Shown: positions 55,259-64,000 of the stretch, piece after piece | Position numbering within the stretch: the first letter of the stretch is position 1 | Layout: every line of letters begins with the position of its first letter | Source of the DNA: Methylobacterium sp. J-078 | GTDB taxonomy: Bacteria; Pseudomonadota; Alphaproteobacteria; Rhizobiales; Beijerinckiaceae | Direction: 5' to 3' | Length of the DNA: 64,000 nt | Assembly (NCBI RefSeq): GCF_022829285.1 | Contig: NZ_JAKSYI010000069.1 | Location: forward strand, 62,001-126,000 | The notes under the pieces: generated by a model | The model's input: only the letters and a program-made list of their open reading frames with translations | Databases searched by the model: none | Told to the model about the DNA's origin: nothing | Program-made: the position numbers and the translations under genes

Positions 55259-56594
55259 CGTCGCTCGCTTGCGCCTGGCTGGCGCGCGGGCTGCCCTGGC
55301 CGACGTGCAGGTGCTGGAGACCTTTGGGCGCGTCGTCGCCATCCGGGGGCTCCTCGTGGAGGTGGCCGGACCCGTGGCGGCCATGCGCCTCGGTGGCCGC
55401 CTCGACATCGCCGTGGAGAACGGCCTCGGCGCCGTGCCCTGCGAGATCATCGGCTTCCAGGGCGACCGGGCTCTGGCGATGCCCTTCGGCTCCCTGGAAG
55501 GGGTGCGCCGCGGCTGCCCGGCCATGGTCCGCGACGAGGCCGCCGGCGCCATCCGACCCTCATCGGGGTGGCTCGGACGCACCATCGATGCCCTAGGCCG
55601 CCCCATCGACGGGCTCGGGCCCCTGGCGCCGGGACCCGTCGTCTATCCCTTGCGCGCCGACCCGCCCCCGGCCCATGCACGGCGGCGCGTGGGCCCGCCC
55701 CTCGATCTCGGCATCCGCTGCATCAACACCTTCCTGACCATGTGCGCGGGGCAGCGCATGGGCATCTTCGCGGGCTCGGGCGTCGGCAAGTCCGTCCTGC
55801 TCTCGATGCTGGCGCGTTACACCGCCGCCGACGTGGCGGTGATCGGCCTCGTGGGGGAGCGCGGCCGCGAGGTGCAGGAATTCCTCCAGGACGACCTCGG
55901 CCCGGCGGGTCTCGCCCGTTCGGTCGTCGTCGTGGCCACCTCCGACGAGCCGGCCCTGATGCGCCGCAACGCCGCCTACGTCACCCTGGCGGTGGCGGAG
56001 TATTTTCGCGACCAGGGCGCGCAGGTGCTCTGCATGATCGACTCGATCACGCGCTTCGCGATGGCCCAGCGCGACATCGGCCTCGCCGCCGGGGAGCCGC
56101 CCACCGCCAAGGGCTACACGCCGACCGTGTTCAGCGAGTTGCCGCGCCTCCTAGAGCGGGCGGGCCCGGGCACGGGGCAGGGGGCGATCTCGGGCCTCTT
56201 CACCGTGCTGGTGGAGGGCGACGACCACAACGAGCCCGTGGCGGATGCCGTGCGCGGCATCCTCGACGGGCACATCGTGATGGAGCGCGGCATCGCCGAG
56301 CGCGGGCGCTACCCGGCCATCAACGTGCTGCGCTCCGTCTCGCGCACCATGCCCCGCGCCTGCGACCCGACCCATCTGCCGACCGTCAGACGGGCCCGGC
56401 GCCTGCTCTCCACCTATGCCGACATGGAGGAACTGATCCGACTCGGCGCTTATCGGGCCGGGGCTTCAGCGGAGGTCGACGAGGCGGTCGCCCTGATGCC
56501 CGAAATGGAGGCTTTTCTGGGTCAGGGTAAGGAAGAAGCAACTTCGATCGGCGAGGGTTACCGTCGCCTGGCAGAGATCGTCGGCGCGCCATAG
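55239..56594 (+). CDS. fliI: Flagellum-specific ATPase FliI
   Basis: 451 residues. Hexameric ATPase of the flagellar type III export apparatus. Walker [49 protein letters not shown] region, Walker [15 protein letters not shown] and the [24 protein letters not shown] [14 protein letters not shown] are diagnostic. The start is uncertain: ATG 55239, TTG 55224 or ATG 55188, all in frame, and a short overlapping ORF has the best ribosome binding site. It is divergent from ctrA and followed by fliJ. Confidence 0.95.
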   Translation: MTERDPSVARLRLAGARAALADVQVLETFGRVVAIRGLLVEVAGPVAAMRLGGRLDIAVENGLGAVPCEIIGFQGDRALAMPFGSLEGVRRGCPAMVRDEAAGAIRPSSGWLGRTIDALGRPIDGLGPLAPGPVVYPLRADPPPAHARRRVGPPLDLGIRCINTFLTMCAGQRMGIFAGSGVGKSVLLSMLARYTAADVAVIGLVGERGREVQEFLQDDLGPAGLARSVVVVATSDEPALMRRNAAYVTLAVAEYFRDQGAQVLCMIDSITRFAMAQRDIGLAAGEPPTAKGYTPTVFSELPRLLERAGPGTGQGAISGLFTVLVEGDDHNEPVADAVRGILDGHIVMERGIAERGRYPAINVLRSVSRTMPRACDPTHLPTVRRARRLLSTYADMEELIRLGAYRAGASAEVDEAVALMPEMEAFLGQGKEEATSIGEGYRRLAEIVGAP

Positions 56595-56685
56595 GGGAGA
56601 CGCCCCGGCGCGGCGCATCGAAGCCGGCCCGGCGCGCAAGCAAGGCGCCCCGGCAAGCCGTGCGTTGCGTGGAGTGAGACCGTCC

Positions 56686-57093
56686 ATGAAATCCCGTGAC
56701 ACATTGATCCGGCTGCGACGCTTCCAGGTCGACGAGAAGCGTCGGCGCGTGACGCAGATCGAGATGATGAAGGCGGATTTCACCCGCATGGCGCTGGAGC
56801 TCGACCGCGAGGTCGCCCACGAGGAGAGCCGCGCCGGCATCTCCGACCCGGCGCATTTCGCCTACCCGACCTACGCCCGCGCCGCCGCCACGCGTCGGGA
56901 CAACATGCGCCAGTCGGCCGCCGCCCTGGAGGGCCAGCTCGCCGAGGCCAAGGCCGAACTCGGCGAGGCCTTCGAGGATCTGAAGAAGATCGAGATCCTC
57001 GATGACCGCGAGCGGACCGCCGAGCGGGCTGCGGAAGCGGCCCGTGACCAGGCCGCCATGGACGGCATCGGTCTGTCCCGCATCCGCGCCTGA
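56686..57093 (+). CDS. fliJ: Flagellar export protein FliJ
   Basis: 135 residues, almost wholly helical with heptads, the FliJ pattern: MKSRDTLIRLRRFQVDEKRRRVTQIEMM at the start and a charged C-terminal helix. FliJ is the central stalk-like partner of FliI and escorts chaperone complexes. It begins about 90 bases after fliI with GGAG 11 bases before the ATG. No other flagellar gene is in the window. Confidence 0.88.
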   Translation: MKSRDTLIRLRRFQVDEKRRRVTQIEMMKADFTRMALELDREVAHEESRAGISDPAHFAYPTYARAAATRRDNMRQSAAALEGQLAEAKAELGEAFEDLKKIEILDDRERTAERAAEAARDQAAMDGIGLSRIRA

Positions 57094-57104
57094 CGCTCCC
57101 CGGA

Positions 57105-57124
57105 CCGGCCTCGGTAAAGGCCGG
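57105..57124 (+). terminator. Hairpin after fliJ
   Basis: CCGGCCT / AGGCCGG with a 6-base loop, 11 bases after the fliJ stop; no T-run. Confidence 0.4.
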
Positions 57125-57243
57125 CACGAAACCGTCATGATCCCGTGGGATGAGGCGGTCCGGCGGGTCCGGTCGCGCGCTTGCGGTGCAGGGCATCGTG
57201 GTGCAGGGAGGGCCCGAAGGGTAAGGGGCTCGTCGACACCACC

Positions 57244-58293
57244 ATGAAGAAGATCAGCGATTTCATCTGGCCGATCATCGGCCTCGCCGCCGTGATCGGC
57301 TCGGGGTACCTCCTCTACAAGGAGCTCGCCGGCATCTCGATGGCGGAGATCAAGGGCAGCTTCGCGGCGATCCCGCCGCACCGCTTCCTGCTCGCTGCGC
57401 TCTCCACCCTCGTCGCCTACGCCGCGCTCGCCTGGTACGACCGGATTGCGCTCCTGCATCTCGGGGTGCGCCACATCGGGTGGTTCTTCGTCTCGGTCTG
57501 CTCCTTCACCACCTACGCCCTCTCGCACAACATCGGCGCCTCGGTGTTCTCGGGCGCCGTGGTGCGCTACCGGGCCTACACGGCCAAGGGCCTCTCGGCG
57601 GCCCAGGTCGCCGTCCTGGTGGCGCTCTGCTCCTTCACCTTCGGCCTCGGCACCATTCTGCTCGGCGGCTTCGTGCTGACCGTCCTGCCCGACACCCTGA
57701 CCCGGCTGAACGGCTACCTGCCGGCGATCCTCACGGACCCCAAGACCGCCCGCATCCTCGGCGCCGGCCTCCTCGCCTTCGTGGCTCTCTACGTGGCCGG
57801 TTCGCTGCTGAAGCTGAAGCCGCTGACGATCCGCAAGTTCAAGCTCGAATATCCGCGCCCGCGCATCATGGGCCGCCAGCTCATCGCCGCCCCCCTGGAA
57901 CTGCTGGGTGCGGCCGGCATCATCTACTTCGCCCTGCCGGAGGCCGGAAACCCGGGCTTCCTCGTCGTGCTGGCGGTCTTCCTCGCCTCGTTCTCGGCGG
58001 CCCTCGTCTCCAACGCTCCCGGCGGCCTTGGCGTGTTCGAGCTCGTCTTCGTCGTGGCGATGCCCGACATCGCCCGCCCCTCGGTCATCGCCGCGCTGCT
58101 GGTGTTCCGGCTGTTCTATTTCTGGCTGCCGTTCCTGATTTCCGTGGTGGTCGTGCTGCTCTACGAGCGCAATCGCCTGGCCTCCGCCCTCAAGAACAAG
58201 CCGCACGACCCCACGGCCCCCGAGGCGCCGCTCACCGTCCCCGGCCTCGACGCGCACGCCCTCGAGCGTCGCATGGAGAAGAAGCCGGTCTGA
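57244..58293 (+). CDS. LPG-synthase-like (UPF0104) membrane protein
   Basis: 349 residues with about 8 predicted membrane helices. It matches the transmembrane flippase/synthase region of MprF-type lysylphosphatidylglycerol synthases (COG0392 / UPF0104): WYDRIALLHLG, SFTTYALSHNIGASVFSGAVVRYRAYTA, SNAPGGLGVFELVFV and FRLFYFWLPFLIS. It lacks the soluble aminoacyl-transfer domain. Role probably in envelope lipid handling, not established. The ATG at 57244 has no good ribosome binding site nearby. A strong hairpin follows. Confidence 0.88.
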   Translation: MKKISDFIWPIIGLAAVIGSGYLLYKELAGISMAEIKGSFAAIPPHRFLLAALSTLVAYAALAWYDRIALLHLGVRHIGWFFVSVCSFTTYALSHNIGASVFSGAVVRYRAYTAKGLSAAQVAVLVALCSFTFGLGTILLGGFVLTVLPDTLTRLNGYLPAILTDPKTARILGAGLLAFVALYVAGSLLKLKPLTIRKFKLEYPRPRIMGRQLIAAPLELLGAAGIIYFALPEAGNPGFLVVLAVFLASFSAALVSNAPGGLGVFELVFVVAMPDIARPSVIAALLVFRLFYFWLPFLISVVVVLLYERNRLASALKNKPHDPTAPEAPLTVPGLDAHALERRMEKKPV

Positions 58294-58323
58294 TCAGACC
58301 TTCCTCGACCAAGGGCGAAGTAC

Positions 58324-58378
58324 GAAACGGGCCTGCCACCGGTTCCCCGAGGGGGGCGGCGGCAGGCCCATCTCGTTT
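58324..58378 (+). terminator. Long hairpin after the UPF0104 gene
   Basis: GGGCCTGCC (58329-58337) pairs with GGCAGGCCC (58361-58369), and flanking GAAAC/GTTTC extend the stem. No T-run beyond TTT. Confidence 0.45.
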
Positions 58379-58440
58379 CCGGGGTGCGTCGGAAATGGCT
58401 CGGCGATCCGGCCGGCCCCGTGCGCGACGATCTCGCGGTA

Positions 58441-58707
58441 TCAGCGAGTCAGGGCGGCGCCCGAGCCGGGCGCCTGCGAGCGCGACTGCAGGGCGCGCGA
58501 GGCTTCCTGGGCGCTCGGCGGCAGGCCGGTATCGTTCGGTGGGGCGCCGGTCTTCAGCGCATCCGTACCGATACCGTGCCTCTCCCGGTGGCCGGCCTGG
58601 AAAGCGTAGCCGGCATTCACGCCGGCATAAAACCCGCTGAAATCCTCGGCCGAGGCGGGACGCGCCAGCCAAACCAGGGCCGCACAGGCGATCAGGGCGA
58701 TCGGCAT
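58441..58707 (-). CDS. Small secreted protein with barrel-like N-terminal motif
   Basis: 88 residues from ATG 58707, which has GGAGGA 5 bases upstream. A signal peptide (cut near RPASA) leads to EDFSGFYAGVNAGYAF, the usual first strand of rhizobial outer-membrane porin-like barrels, after which the protein is short and polar (Gln, Ser, Pro). It may be a remnant of a longer barrel or a small envelope peptide. It lies just downstream of the cold shock gene's terminator on the same strand. Confidence 0.65.
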   Translation of the reverse strand: MPIALIACAALVWLARPASAEDFSGFYAGVNAGYAFQAGHRERHGIGTDALKTGAPPNDTGLPPSAQEASRALQSRSQAPGSGAALTR

Positions 58708-58735
58708 CCATTCCTCCGGCGCTGCAACAGAGTCC

Positions 58736-58767
58736 ACGAAAAGAAACGGCGGCCCAAGAGCCGCCGT
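58736..58767 (-). terminator. Intrinsic terminator of the cold shock gene
   Basis: Minus-strand ACGGCGGC-TCTTGG-GCCGCCGT then TTTCTTTTC: an 8-bp stem with a T-rich tail, after the csp stop. Confidence 0.8.
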
Positions 58768-58815
58768 CCTTTAAGAGCCATCGAAGGTGGCCGCAGCGCG
58801 GCCATCCGGGATCGA

Positions 58816-59577
58816 TCAATCGTCGACGTTGATGCTCTGGGCCTCACGGCCCTTCTGGCCCTCGACGACGCCGAGCACGACCTGCTGGCCCTCGGCCAGG
58901 GAATCGAGGCCGGCGCGGGAGAGCGCGGAGCGGTGCACGAACACGTCCTTGCCGCCGTCGTTGACGGAGACGAAGCCGAAGCCCTTGGCCGGATCGTACC
59001 ACTTCACGGTGCCGGTCATCTCGGTGGAGGGACCGCTGGCGAAGCGACCACCGCCACCGCCACGATCGCCGCCGCGGTCGCCGTAACCGCCGCCATATCC
59101 ACCGCCGCCGCCGCCGCCGAAGCGGTCACCGCCGCCGAAGCCACCGCTGCGGGGAGGGCGCGCATCGCGCATGGGGGCGGCTTCGGCCGTCGAGGTGTCC
59201 ACGCTGGTGACGTCGGTCACCTGCGGACCCTTCTGGCCCTGGGCCGTATGGACCGTCAGGCGCGTCCCGGGGAGGAGGTCGGCATGGCCGGCGGCTTCGA
59301 CGGCGCGGATGTGGAGGAAGGCATCGCCCGAACCGTCAGCCAGCTCGACGAAACCGAAGCCCTTCTCCTTGTTGAACCACTTGACCGTCGCATCGCGCTC
59401 CGGTCCCGAAGGGGCCGCAGCGGCACGCGACGGGCCGCGGTCGAAACCACCGCCACCGCCGAAACCACCGCCGTAGCCACCGCCGCTCGGAGGAGCCTGA
59501 TCCGGCCAACGCGGCTCGGCTCCACCCTCATCGAAGCCGCGCTTCTGCGGCCCCCGAAAATCACGACCACGTCCCAT
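58816..59577 (-). CDS. Cold shock protein with two CSD domains
   Basis: 253 residues. Two cold shock domains bind single-stranded nucleic acid through RNP1/RNP2-like motifs: the first at about 63-130 (ATVKWFNKEKGFGFVE, DAFLHI), the second at about 187-253 (GTVKWYDPAKGFGFVSV, DVFVHRSAL). They are joined and preceded by Gly/Arg-rich linkers (GGGYGGGYG types). Two-domain Csp proteins occur in Rhizobiales. About 400 bases of non-coding DNA lie upstream, long enough for a structured leader like those of cspA genes. Confidence 0.93.
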   Translation of the reverse strand: MGRGRDFRGPQKRGFDEGGAEPRWPDQAPPSGGGYGGGFGGGGGFDRGPSRAAAAPSGPERDATVKWFNKEKGFGFVELADGSGDAFLHIRAVEAAGHADLLPGTRLTVHTAQGQKGPQVTDVTSVDTSTAEAAPMRDARPPRSGGFGGGDRFGGGGGGGYGGGYGDRGGDRGGGGGRFASGPSTEMTGTVKWYDPAKGFGFVSVNDGGKDVFVHRSALSRAGLDSLAEGQQVVLGVVEGQKGREAQSINVDD

Positions 59578-59981
59578 AGAAAGCTCGCAAAAACCGTCCG
59601 CCGACCATCAGTTTCGATAACCGCGTGCGCGCCGTCCCAGACAGCCCACGCTCCGCACTATCATTACTCCCAGCAGCGGTGACCAAGAATAACGCCTTAG
59701 TCCTGACTGAAACCCGCCTTCATCGCAAGAACCTTTCGCCGCGGTTCGCCAGAGTTCCGTAACTTTCCTGCGGCAAAGTGCGTAGCTTTTTATCGCACCC
59801 CCGCCTCCGCCATCCCGTTGCCCACGGCTTAGGCAAAGCGGTTCGGGTATTATGCGCAACGGGCTGGATCGCCATTCGAATCAGTCTCCGGCTTCGCATT
59901 AGGAAAGTGCAAAGGCTCGGTAGCCTAGAATATGGCCGGGGCAGGCCCGCCCCGGCGGCCGAACGGCCGGATGCTGACCGC
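59578..59981. other. Intergenic region between csp and the receiver gene
   Basis: About 400 bases, more AT-rich than the surroundings. It presumably holds the divergent promoters and a csp 5' leader. A GANTC site (GAATC, 59878-59882) is present. No gene or clear promoter could be defended. Confidence 0.5.
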
Positions 59982-60452
59982 ATGATCGCCACACCGAGCT
60001 TTCCGGACCTTTCGGCCCTCGTCGTCGACGAGAGCCTGTACATCCGCCGCATCGTCCGCGACATGCTCATGCGCGTCGGCATCAAGCGCGTCCTCGAGGC
60101 CCCCGACGGTGCCGAGGCCCTCGGCGTGCTGGCCGAGAGCAAGCCCGACCTCACCATCATCGACTGGGACCTCGCCATCCTCTCGGGCGAGGAGTTCATC
60201 CGGCTGGCCCGCACGCCGACCACGTCGCCCTCGCCGACGGTGCCGATCATCCTCATGCTGGCGCAGCCGCGCCGGAACGTCGTGGACCGGGCGATCTCGC
60301 TGGGCGTCAACGAGATCATCGCCAAGCCCTTCTCGCCCAAGACCCTGTGGTCGCGCCTCGACGAGGTGATCAACCGGCCGCGTCCGTTCTCCCAGGTCAA
60401 GAGCCTGCTCCGGCCCGTGCCCCGCATGGCGGCATCGGGAAAACTCGGCTGA
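59982..60452 (+). CDS. Stand-alone response regulator receiver with altered switch residues
   Basis: 156 residues, one receiver domain plus a basic C-terminal tail. Acidic pocket LVVDESLYIRR and acceptor Asp in TIIDWDLAILSG are present, and Lys in AKPFS. The Thr/Ser of beta4 is Leu (ILMLAQ) and the switch aromatic before KPF is Ile, so normal activation switching may be missing. The Pro after the Asp region is Ala. It could be a phosphate sink or a scaffold. ATG 59982 is in frame after a long open stretch. Confidence 0.85.
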   Translation: MIATPSFPDLSALVVDESLYIRRIVRDMLMRVGIKRVLEAPDGAEALGVLAESKPDLTIIDWDLAILSGEEFIRLARTPTTSPSPTVPIILMLAQPRRNVVDRAISLGVNEIIAKPFSPKTLWSRLDEVINRPRPFSQVKSLLRPVPRMAASGKLG

Positions 60453-60610
60453 AGCGGTCGCTGCTCGGCTTATCCTCCCCAAACACGCATCGATCCACCC
60501 GCGGCACCCGATCGAGCCTTTGCAGTTTACGGGGGAGACCTGTAGCTTCGTTCAGGAATGATGTTCCGGCTATCCGCCTGGGGCCACGATCGGGGATTTC
60601 GGCTCGGCCG

Positions 60611-61708
60611 ATGAGGGAAGAGAGCGCCGCGACGATGCCGGCCCGCCTCAGCGGCGGTCACACGCCTTCGGCCCCGGCCACGCGCGCCGACGCGCGCGGG
60701 TCGACCGGGCGTCCCTACCGGCGCAACGCCTACGCCGCCCTCGACCTCGGCACGAACAATTGTCGGCTCCTCGTGGCGGAGCCCGCCGCGAACGGCTTCC
60801 GCGTCATCGATGCGTTCTCCCGAATCGTCCGCCTGGGCGAGGGGCTCGGCACCTCCGACCGCCTGAGCGAGGCGGCCATCGAGCGGACCGTGGAGGCCCT
60901 GCGCGTCTGCCGCGCCAAGATGCAGGCACGCGGCGTCGTGCGGGCCAAGATCATCGCCACCGAGGCCTGCCGGCTCGCCGTCAACGGGGCCGAGTTCGTG
61001 GAGCAGGTGCGTCGGGACGTCGGCCTCGACCTCGAGATCGTCGACCGGCAGACCGAGGCCTACCTCGCCGTCACCGGCTGCGCGGCCCTGGCCGATCCCT
61101 ATTCCGAATCCGTCGTGATCTTCGATATCGGCGGCGGCTCCACCGAGATCGCCTGGCTCGACGGGGCGGCCACCAACCCCTCCGCCGATCCGACCCTGCG
61201 CATCCGGGCCTGGGATTCGCTGCCCGTGGGCGTCGTCACCCTGGCCGAACGCCACGGCGGCAGCGACGTCACGCGCCTGACCTTCGAGGGCATGGTGGAG
61301 GAGGTGGCCGACCTGCTGGCGCGCTTCGCGATCCGGGCGGCGCCGGCGGCCAATGCCCGGCACTTCCACCTGCTCGGCACCTCCGGTACGGTGACGACGC
61401 TCGCGGCGATGCACCTGCGGCTCGCCCGCTACGAGCGCCGCCGGGTCGACGGCCTGTGGATGAGCGACGCCGAGGTGGGCGACGCCATCGACGACCTCCT
61501 CGACACCCGATTCGAGCAGCGGGCGGACAACCCGTGCATCGGCCGCGACCGGGCCGACCTCGTACTGGCGGGCTGCGCCATCTTGGAGGCGATCCGGCGG
61601 GCCTTCCCGTCGGACCGCCTGCGCATCGCCGATCGCGGCCTGCGCGAGGGCCTCTTGATGAACATGATGCGTGAGGACGGCGTCTGGCGCCGCGGGGGAT
61701 ACCGGTGA
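60611..61708 (+). CDS. Ppx/GppA-family exopolyphosphatase
   Basis: 365 residues. ASKHA-fold phosphatase for polyphosphate or pppGpp. The phosphate loops are [15 protein letters not shown] and [29 protein letters not shown] and [16 protein letters not shown] also match. Starts at ATG 60611 or 60635, the second with AGGGAAGAG upstream. Its stop overlaps the rlmE start by four bases (GTGA), so the pair is coupled, an order seen in other Alphaproteobacteria. Confidence 0.93.
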   Translation: MREESAATMPARLSGGHTPSAPATRADARGSTGRPYRRNAYAALDLGTNNCRLLVAEPAANGFRVIDAFSRIVRLGEGLGTSDRLSEAAIERTVEALRVCRAKMQARGVVRAKIIATEACRLAVNGAEFVEQVRRDVGLDLEIVDRQTEAYLAVTGCAALADPYSESVVIFDIGGGSTEIAWLDGAATNPSADPTLRIRAWDSLPVGVVTLAERHGGSDVTRLTFEGMVEEVADLLARFAIRAAPAANARHFHLLGTSGTVTTLAAMHLRLARYERRRVDGLWMSDAEVGDAIDDLLDTRFEQRADNPCIGRDRADLVLAGCAILEAIRRAFPSDRLRIADRGLREGLLMNMMREDGVWRRGGYR

Positions 61709-62421
61709 GTGACAGGCGTGGTGCCGGCGCGGGTTTGCGCGGCGAACTCAAGCAGCGGGTCAAGACGGGGCGCGGCCGAACCGCGTCCCAGAAGCGCTGG
61801 CTTGAGCGTCAGCTGAACGACCCCTATGTGGCCCGGGCCAAGCGCGAGGGCTACCGCTCCCGCGCGGCCTTCAAGCTCATCGAGATCGACGAGCGCTTCA
61901 AGCTCCTCAAGCCCGGCCAGCGCATCGTCGACCTCGGCGCGGCGCCGGGGGGCTGGTCGCAGGTGGCCGCCAAGATCGTGGGCGATTCGGGACGCATCGT
62001 CGGCATCGATCTTCTCGAGATCGAGCCGATGACCGGCGTCGAGTTCATCACCCTGGACTTCCTCGCCCCCGAAGCGCCGAAGCTGCTCACGGATCTCCTC
62101 GGCGGCCCGGCCGACCTCGTTCTCTCCGACATGGCCGCCAACACCACCGGCCACAAGCAGACCGACCACCTGCGCATCATCGGGCTGGCTGAGACGGCGG
62201 CGGAATTCGCCCGCGAGATCCTCGCACCCGGGGGCTCCTACCTCGCCAAGGTGTTCCAGGGCGGCACGGAGGGCACGCTGCTCGCCGACCTCAAGCGGGA
62301 CTTCGCCAGCGTTCGCCACGTCAAGCCGAATGCCAGCCGGGCCGATTCGAGCGAGCTCTACGTATTGGCTTCCGGCTATCGCGGCCCGGCCGGCGCCGCC
62401 CTCGGCCCGCAGGCCGAGTAG
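61705..62421 (+). CDS. rlmE: 23S rRNA (uridine-2552-2'-O)-methyltransferase
   Basis: 238 residues, RrmJ/FtsJ type. Catalytic K-D-K-E set visible: Lys in [10 protein letters not shown], Asp in [14 protein letters not shown], Lys in YLAKVFQGG, Glu in SELYVLA. The SAM loop is [13 protein letters not shown]. The Arg/Gly/Lys-rich N-terminus ([26 protein letters not shown]) binds rRNA. Starts at GTG 61705, overlapping the ppx/gppA stop. Methylates U2552 of 23S rRNA. Confidence 0.96.
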   Translation: MSDRRGAGAGLRGELKQRVKTGRGRTASQKRWLERQLNDPYVARAKREGYRSRAAFKLIEIDERFKLLKPGQRIVDLGAAPGGWSQVAAKIVGDSGRIVGIDLLEIEPMTGVEFITLDFLAPEAPKLLTDLLGGPADLVLSDMAANTTGHKQTDHLRIIGLAETAAEFAREILAPGGSYLAKVFQGGTEGTLLADLKRDFASVRHVKPNASRADSSELYVLASGYRGPAGAALGPQAE

Positions 62422-62435
62422 CACGCCGGAACACG

Positions 62436-62861
62436 TCAGAGCTTGCAGGCGCCTGCGAGAGCCGTGTTCTCGGCCTCGGTGAAGAGCCGCGAACGGATCA
62501 GGAAGCGCTTGTCGCGCCCGTTCTCGAGCGAGAACATGCCGCCGCGCCCCGGCACCACGTCGAGGATGAGGTGCGTGTGCTTCCAGACCTCGAACTGGGG
62601 CCGGCTGATCCAAAAATCGGCGCCGTCCACGGTCCCGAGATGCACGTCGCTGTCGCCGGTGAGAAATTCGCCGACCGGGTAGCACATCGGCGACGAGCCG
62701 TCGCAGCAGCCTCCCGACTGATGGAACATCACCGGCCCATGGTCGGCGCGCAGCTCGGCGATGAGGGCGAGGGCGGCCGGCGTGGCGGTGACGCGCAGTG
62801 GCGTGCCGTCGACGCCGGCCTGATCGGCGGTGGTGGGATCGAGGGCGGCGGTCTCGCTCAT
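62436..62861 (-). CDS. DUF779 family protein
   Basis: 141 residues with the DUF779 signature: FHQSGGCCDGSSPMCYPVGEFLTGDSDVHLG in parts and FEVWKHTHLILDVVPGRGGMFSLENG. The Cys pair could bind metal. Genes of this family usually sit beside aldehyde dehydrogenases of the AldB/ExaC type, as here, and the role is unknown. It lies downstream of the aldehyde dehydrogenase on the same strand, beyond a strong terminator. Confidence 0.92.
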   Translation of the reverse strand: MSETAALDPTTADQAGVDGTPLRVTATPAALALIAELRADHGPVMFHQSGGCCDGSSPMCYPVGEFLTGDSDVHLGTVDGADFWISRPQFEVWKHTHLILDVVPGRGGMFSLENGRDKRFLIRSRLFTEAENTALAGACKL

Positions 62862-62925
62862 GGCGTTCTCCTTGGACGGGTCTGCCCCGACAGATAGGGC
62901 GCAAGAGGAAAAAGTGCGGACGACG

Positions 62926-62953
62926 AAAAAGCCCCGGCCTTGGGGGCCGGGGC
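62926..62953 (-). terminator. Intrinsic terminator after the aldehyde dehydrogenase gene
   Basis: Minus strand GCCCCGGCC / GGCCGGGGC with a 5-base loop and then TTTTT. It separates the aldehyde dehydrogenase from DUF779. Confidence 0.85.
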
Positions 62954-62986
62954 GAGTGACACTCGGGTTTCAGGCTTTCAAAACGC

Positions 62987-64000
<1,014 letters not shown>

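Noticed and set aside
56386..58257. A 623-codon open frame on the minus strand
   Set aside because: Antisense to fliI, fliJ and the UPF0104 gene, rich in Glu, Gly, Arg and His.

Overview
The window is about 64 kb of very GC-rich DNA, densely coded on both strands, from an alphaproteobacterium. I infer order Rhizobiales (Hyphomicrobiales), most likely a Methylobacterium-type organism. The reasons are CtrA and ChpT, GANTC sites near ctrA, an EipA (DUF1134) protein, the DUF4175/TIGR02302 protein, a double-CSD cold shock protein, a periplasmic PQQ-dependent dehydrogenase, and the gene orders mutM/ubiE-ubiB-coaBC and pduO-etfB-etfA-hbdA. The species cannot be named from sequence alone. I saw no tRNA, rRNA, insertion sequence, prophage or CRISPR array. 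The region reads as core chromosome with scattered accessory genes.

Layout. 0-6.3 kb: end of an autotransporter, a small membrane protein, coaBC, ubiB, ubiE (minus strand) and divergent mutM. 6.4-9 kb: a GAF-PAS-GGDEF diguanylate cyclase, a YidB-like protein and a small secreted protein. 9-16 kb: uvrB with a long N-terminal extension, a GT61-like glycosyltransferase, an ankyrin protein and a PQQ dehydrogenase. 16-20 kb: a DUF3313 lipoprotein, a DUF2147 protein, a TetR regulator and two overlapping small membrane-protein ORFs behind a well-formed promoter that carries an inverted repeat. 20-23.6 kb: thioesterase coupled to a Tat-exported GH10 xylanase, a lipoprotein esterase and a lytic transglycosylase. 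23.7-32 kb: yejF-deoB-DUF1192, a LuxR-type regulator, a TetR regulator beside a DUF2852 gene, upp and a quinone oxidoreductase. 32-38 kb: hbdA, etfA, etfB, pduO-type adenosyltransferase, PagL-like lipid A deacylase, ampG and a twin-TM (HIG1) protein. 38-46 kb: DUF4175 protein, DUF533/TerB protein, lysA-lptM, a Cys-rich periplasmic protein, a coiled-coil membrane protein, eipA and a YHS protein. 46-47 kb: cysQ.

47-57 kb holds a signalling and motility block: chpT, cheA (with a C-terminal receiver), cheW, cheY, cheB, cheR, then convergent ctrA, then divergent fliI-fliJ. ChpT and CtrA belong to one phosphorelay in other Alphaproteobacteria, so the block places cell-cycle control, chemotaxis and flagellar export genes side by side. 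57-64 kb: an LPG-synthase-like membrane protein, a small secreted protein, a two-domain cold shock protein, a stand-alone receiver with unusual switch residues, ppx/gppA, rlmE, a DUF779 gene and the 3' part of an aldehyde dehydrogenase gene that runs off the window.

The strongest candidate for something undescribed is at 18.1-19.8 kb: two short membrane-protein ORFs with a GTGA overlap, followed on the same strand by a TetR gene. They lie behind a TTGACA-N17-TATCAG promoter with an imperfect palindrome across its spacer and -10 element. Other points worth a look are the missing catalytic-position Asp in the PQQ enzyme, a short overlapping ORF with an ideal ribosome binding site at fliI, and a perfect hairpin in the ctrA leader.
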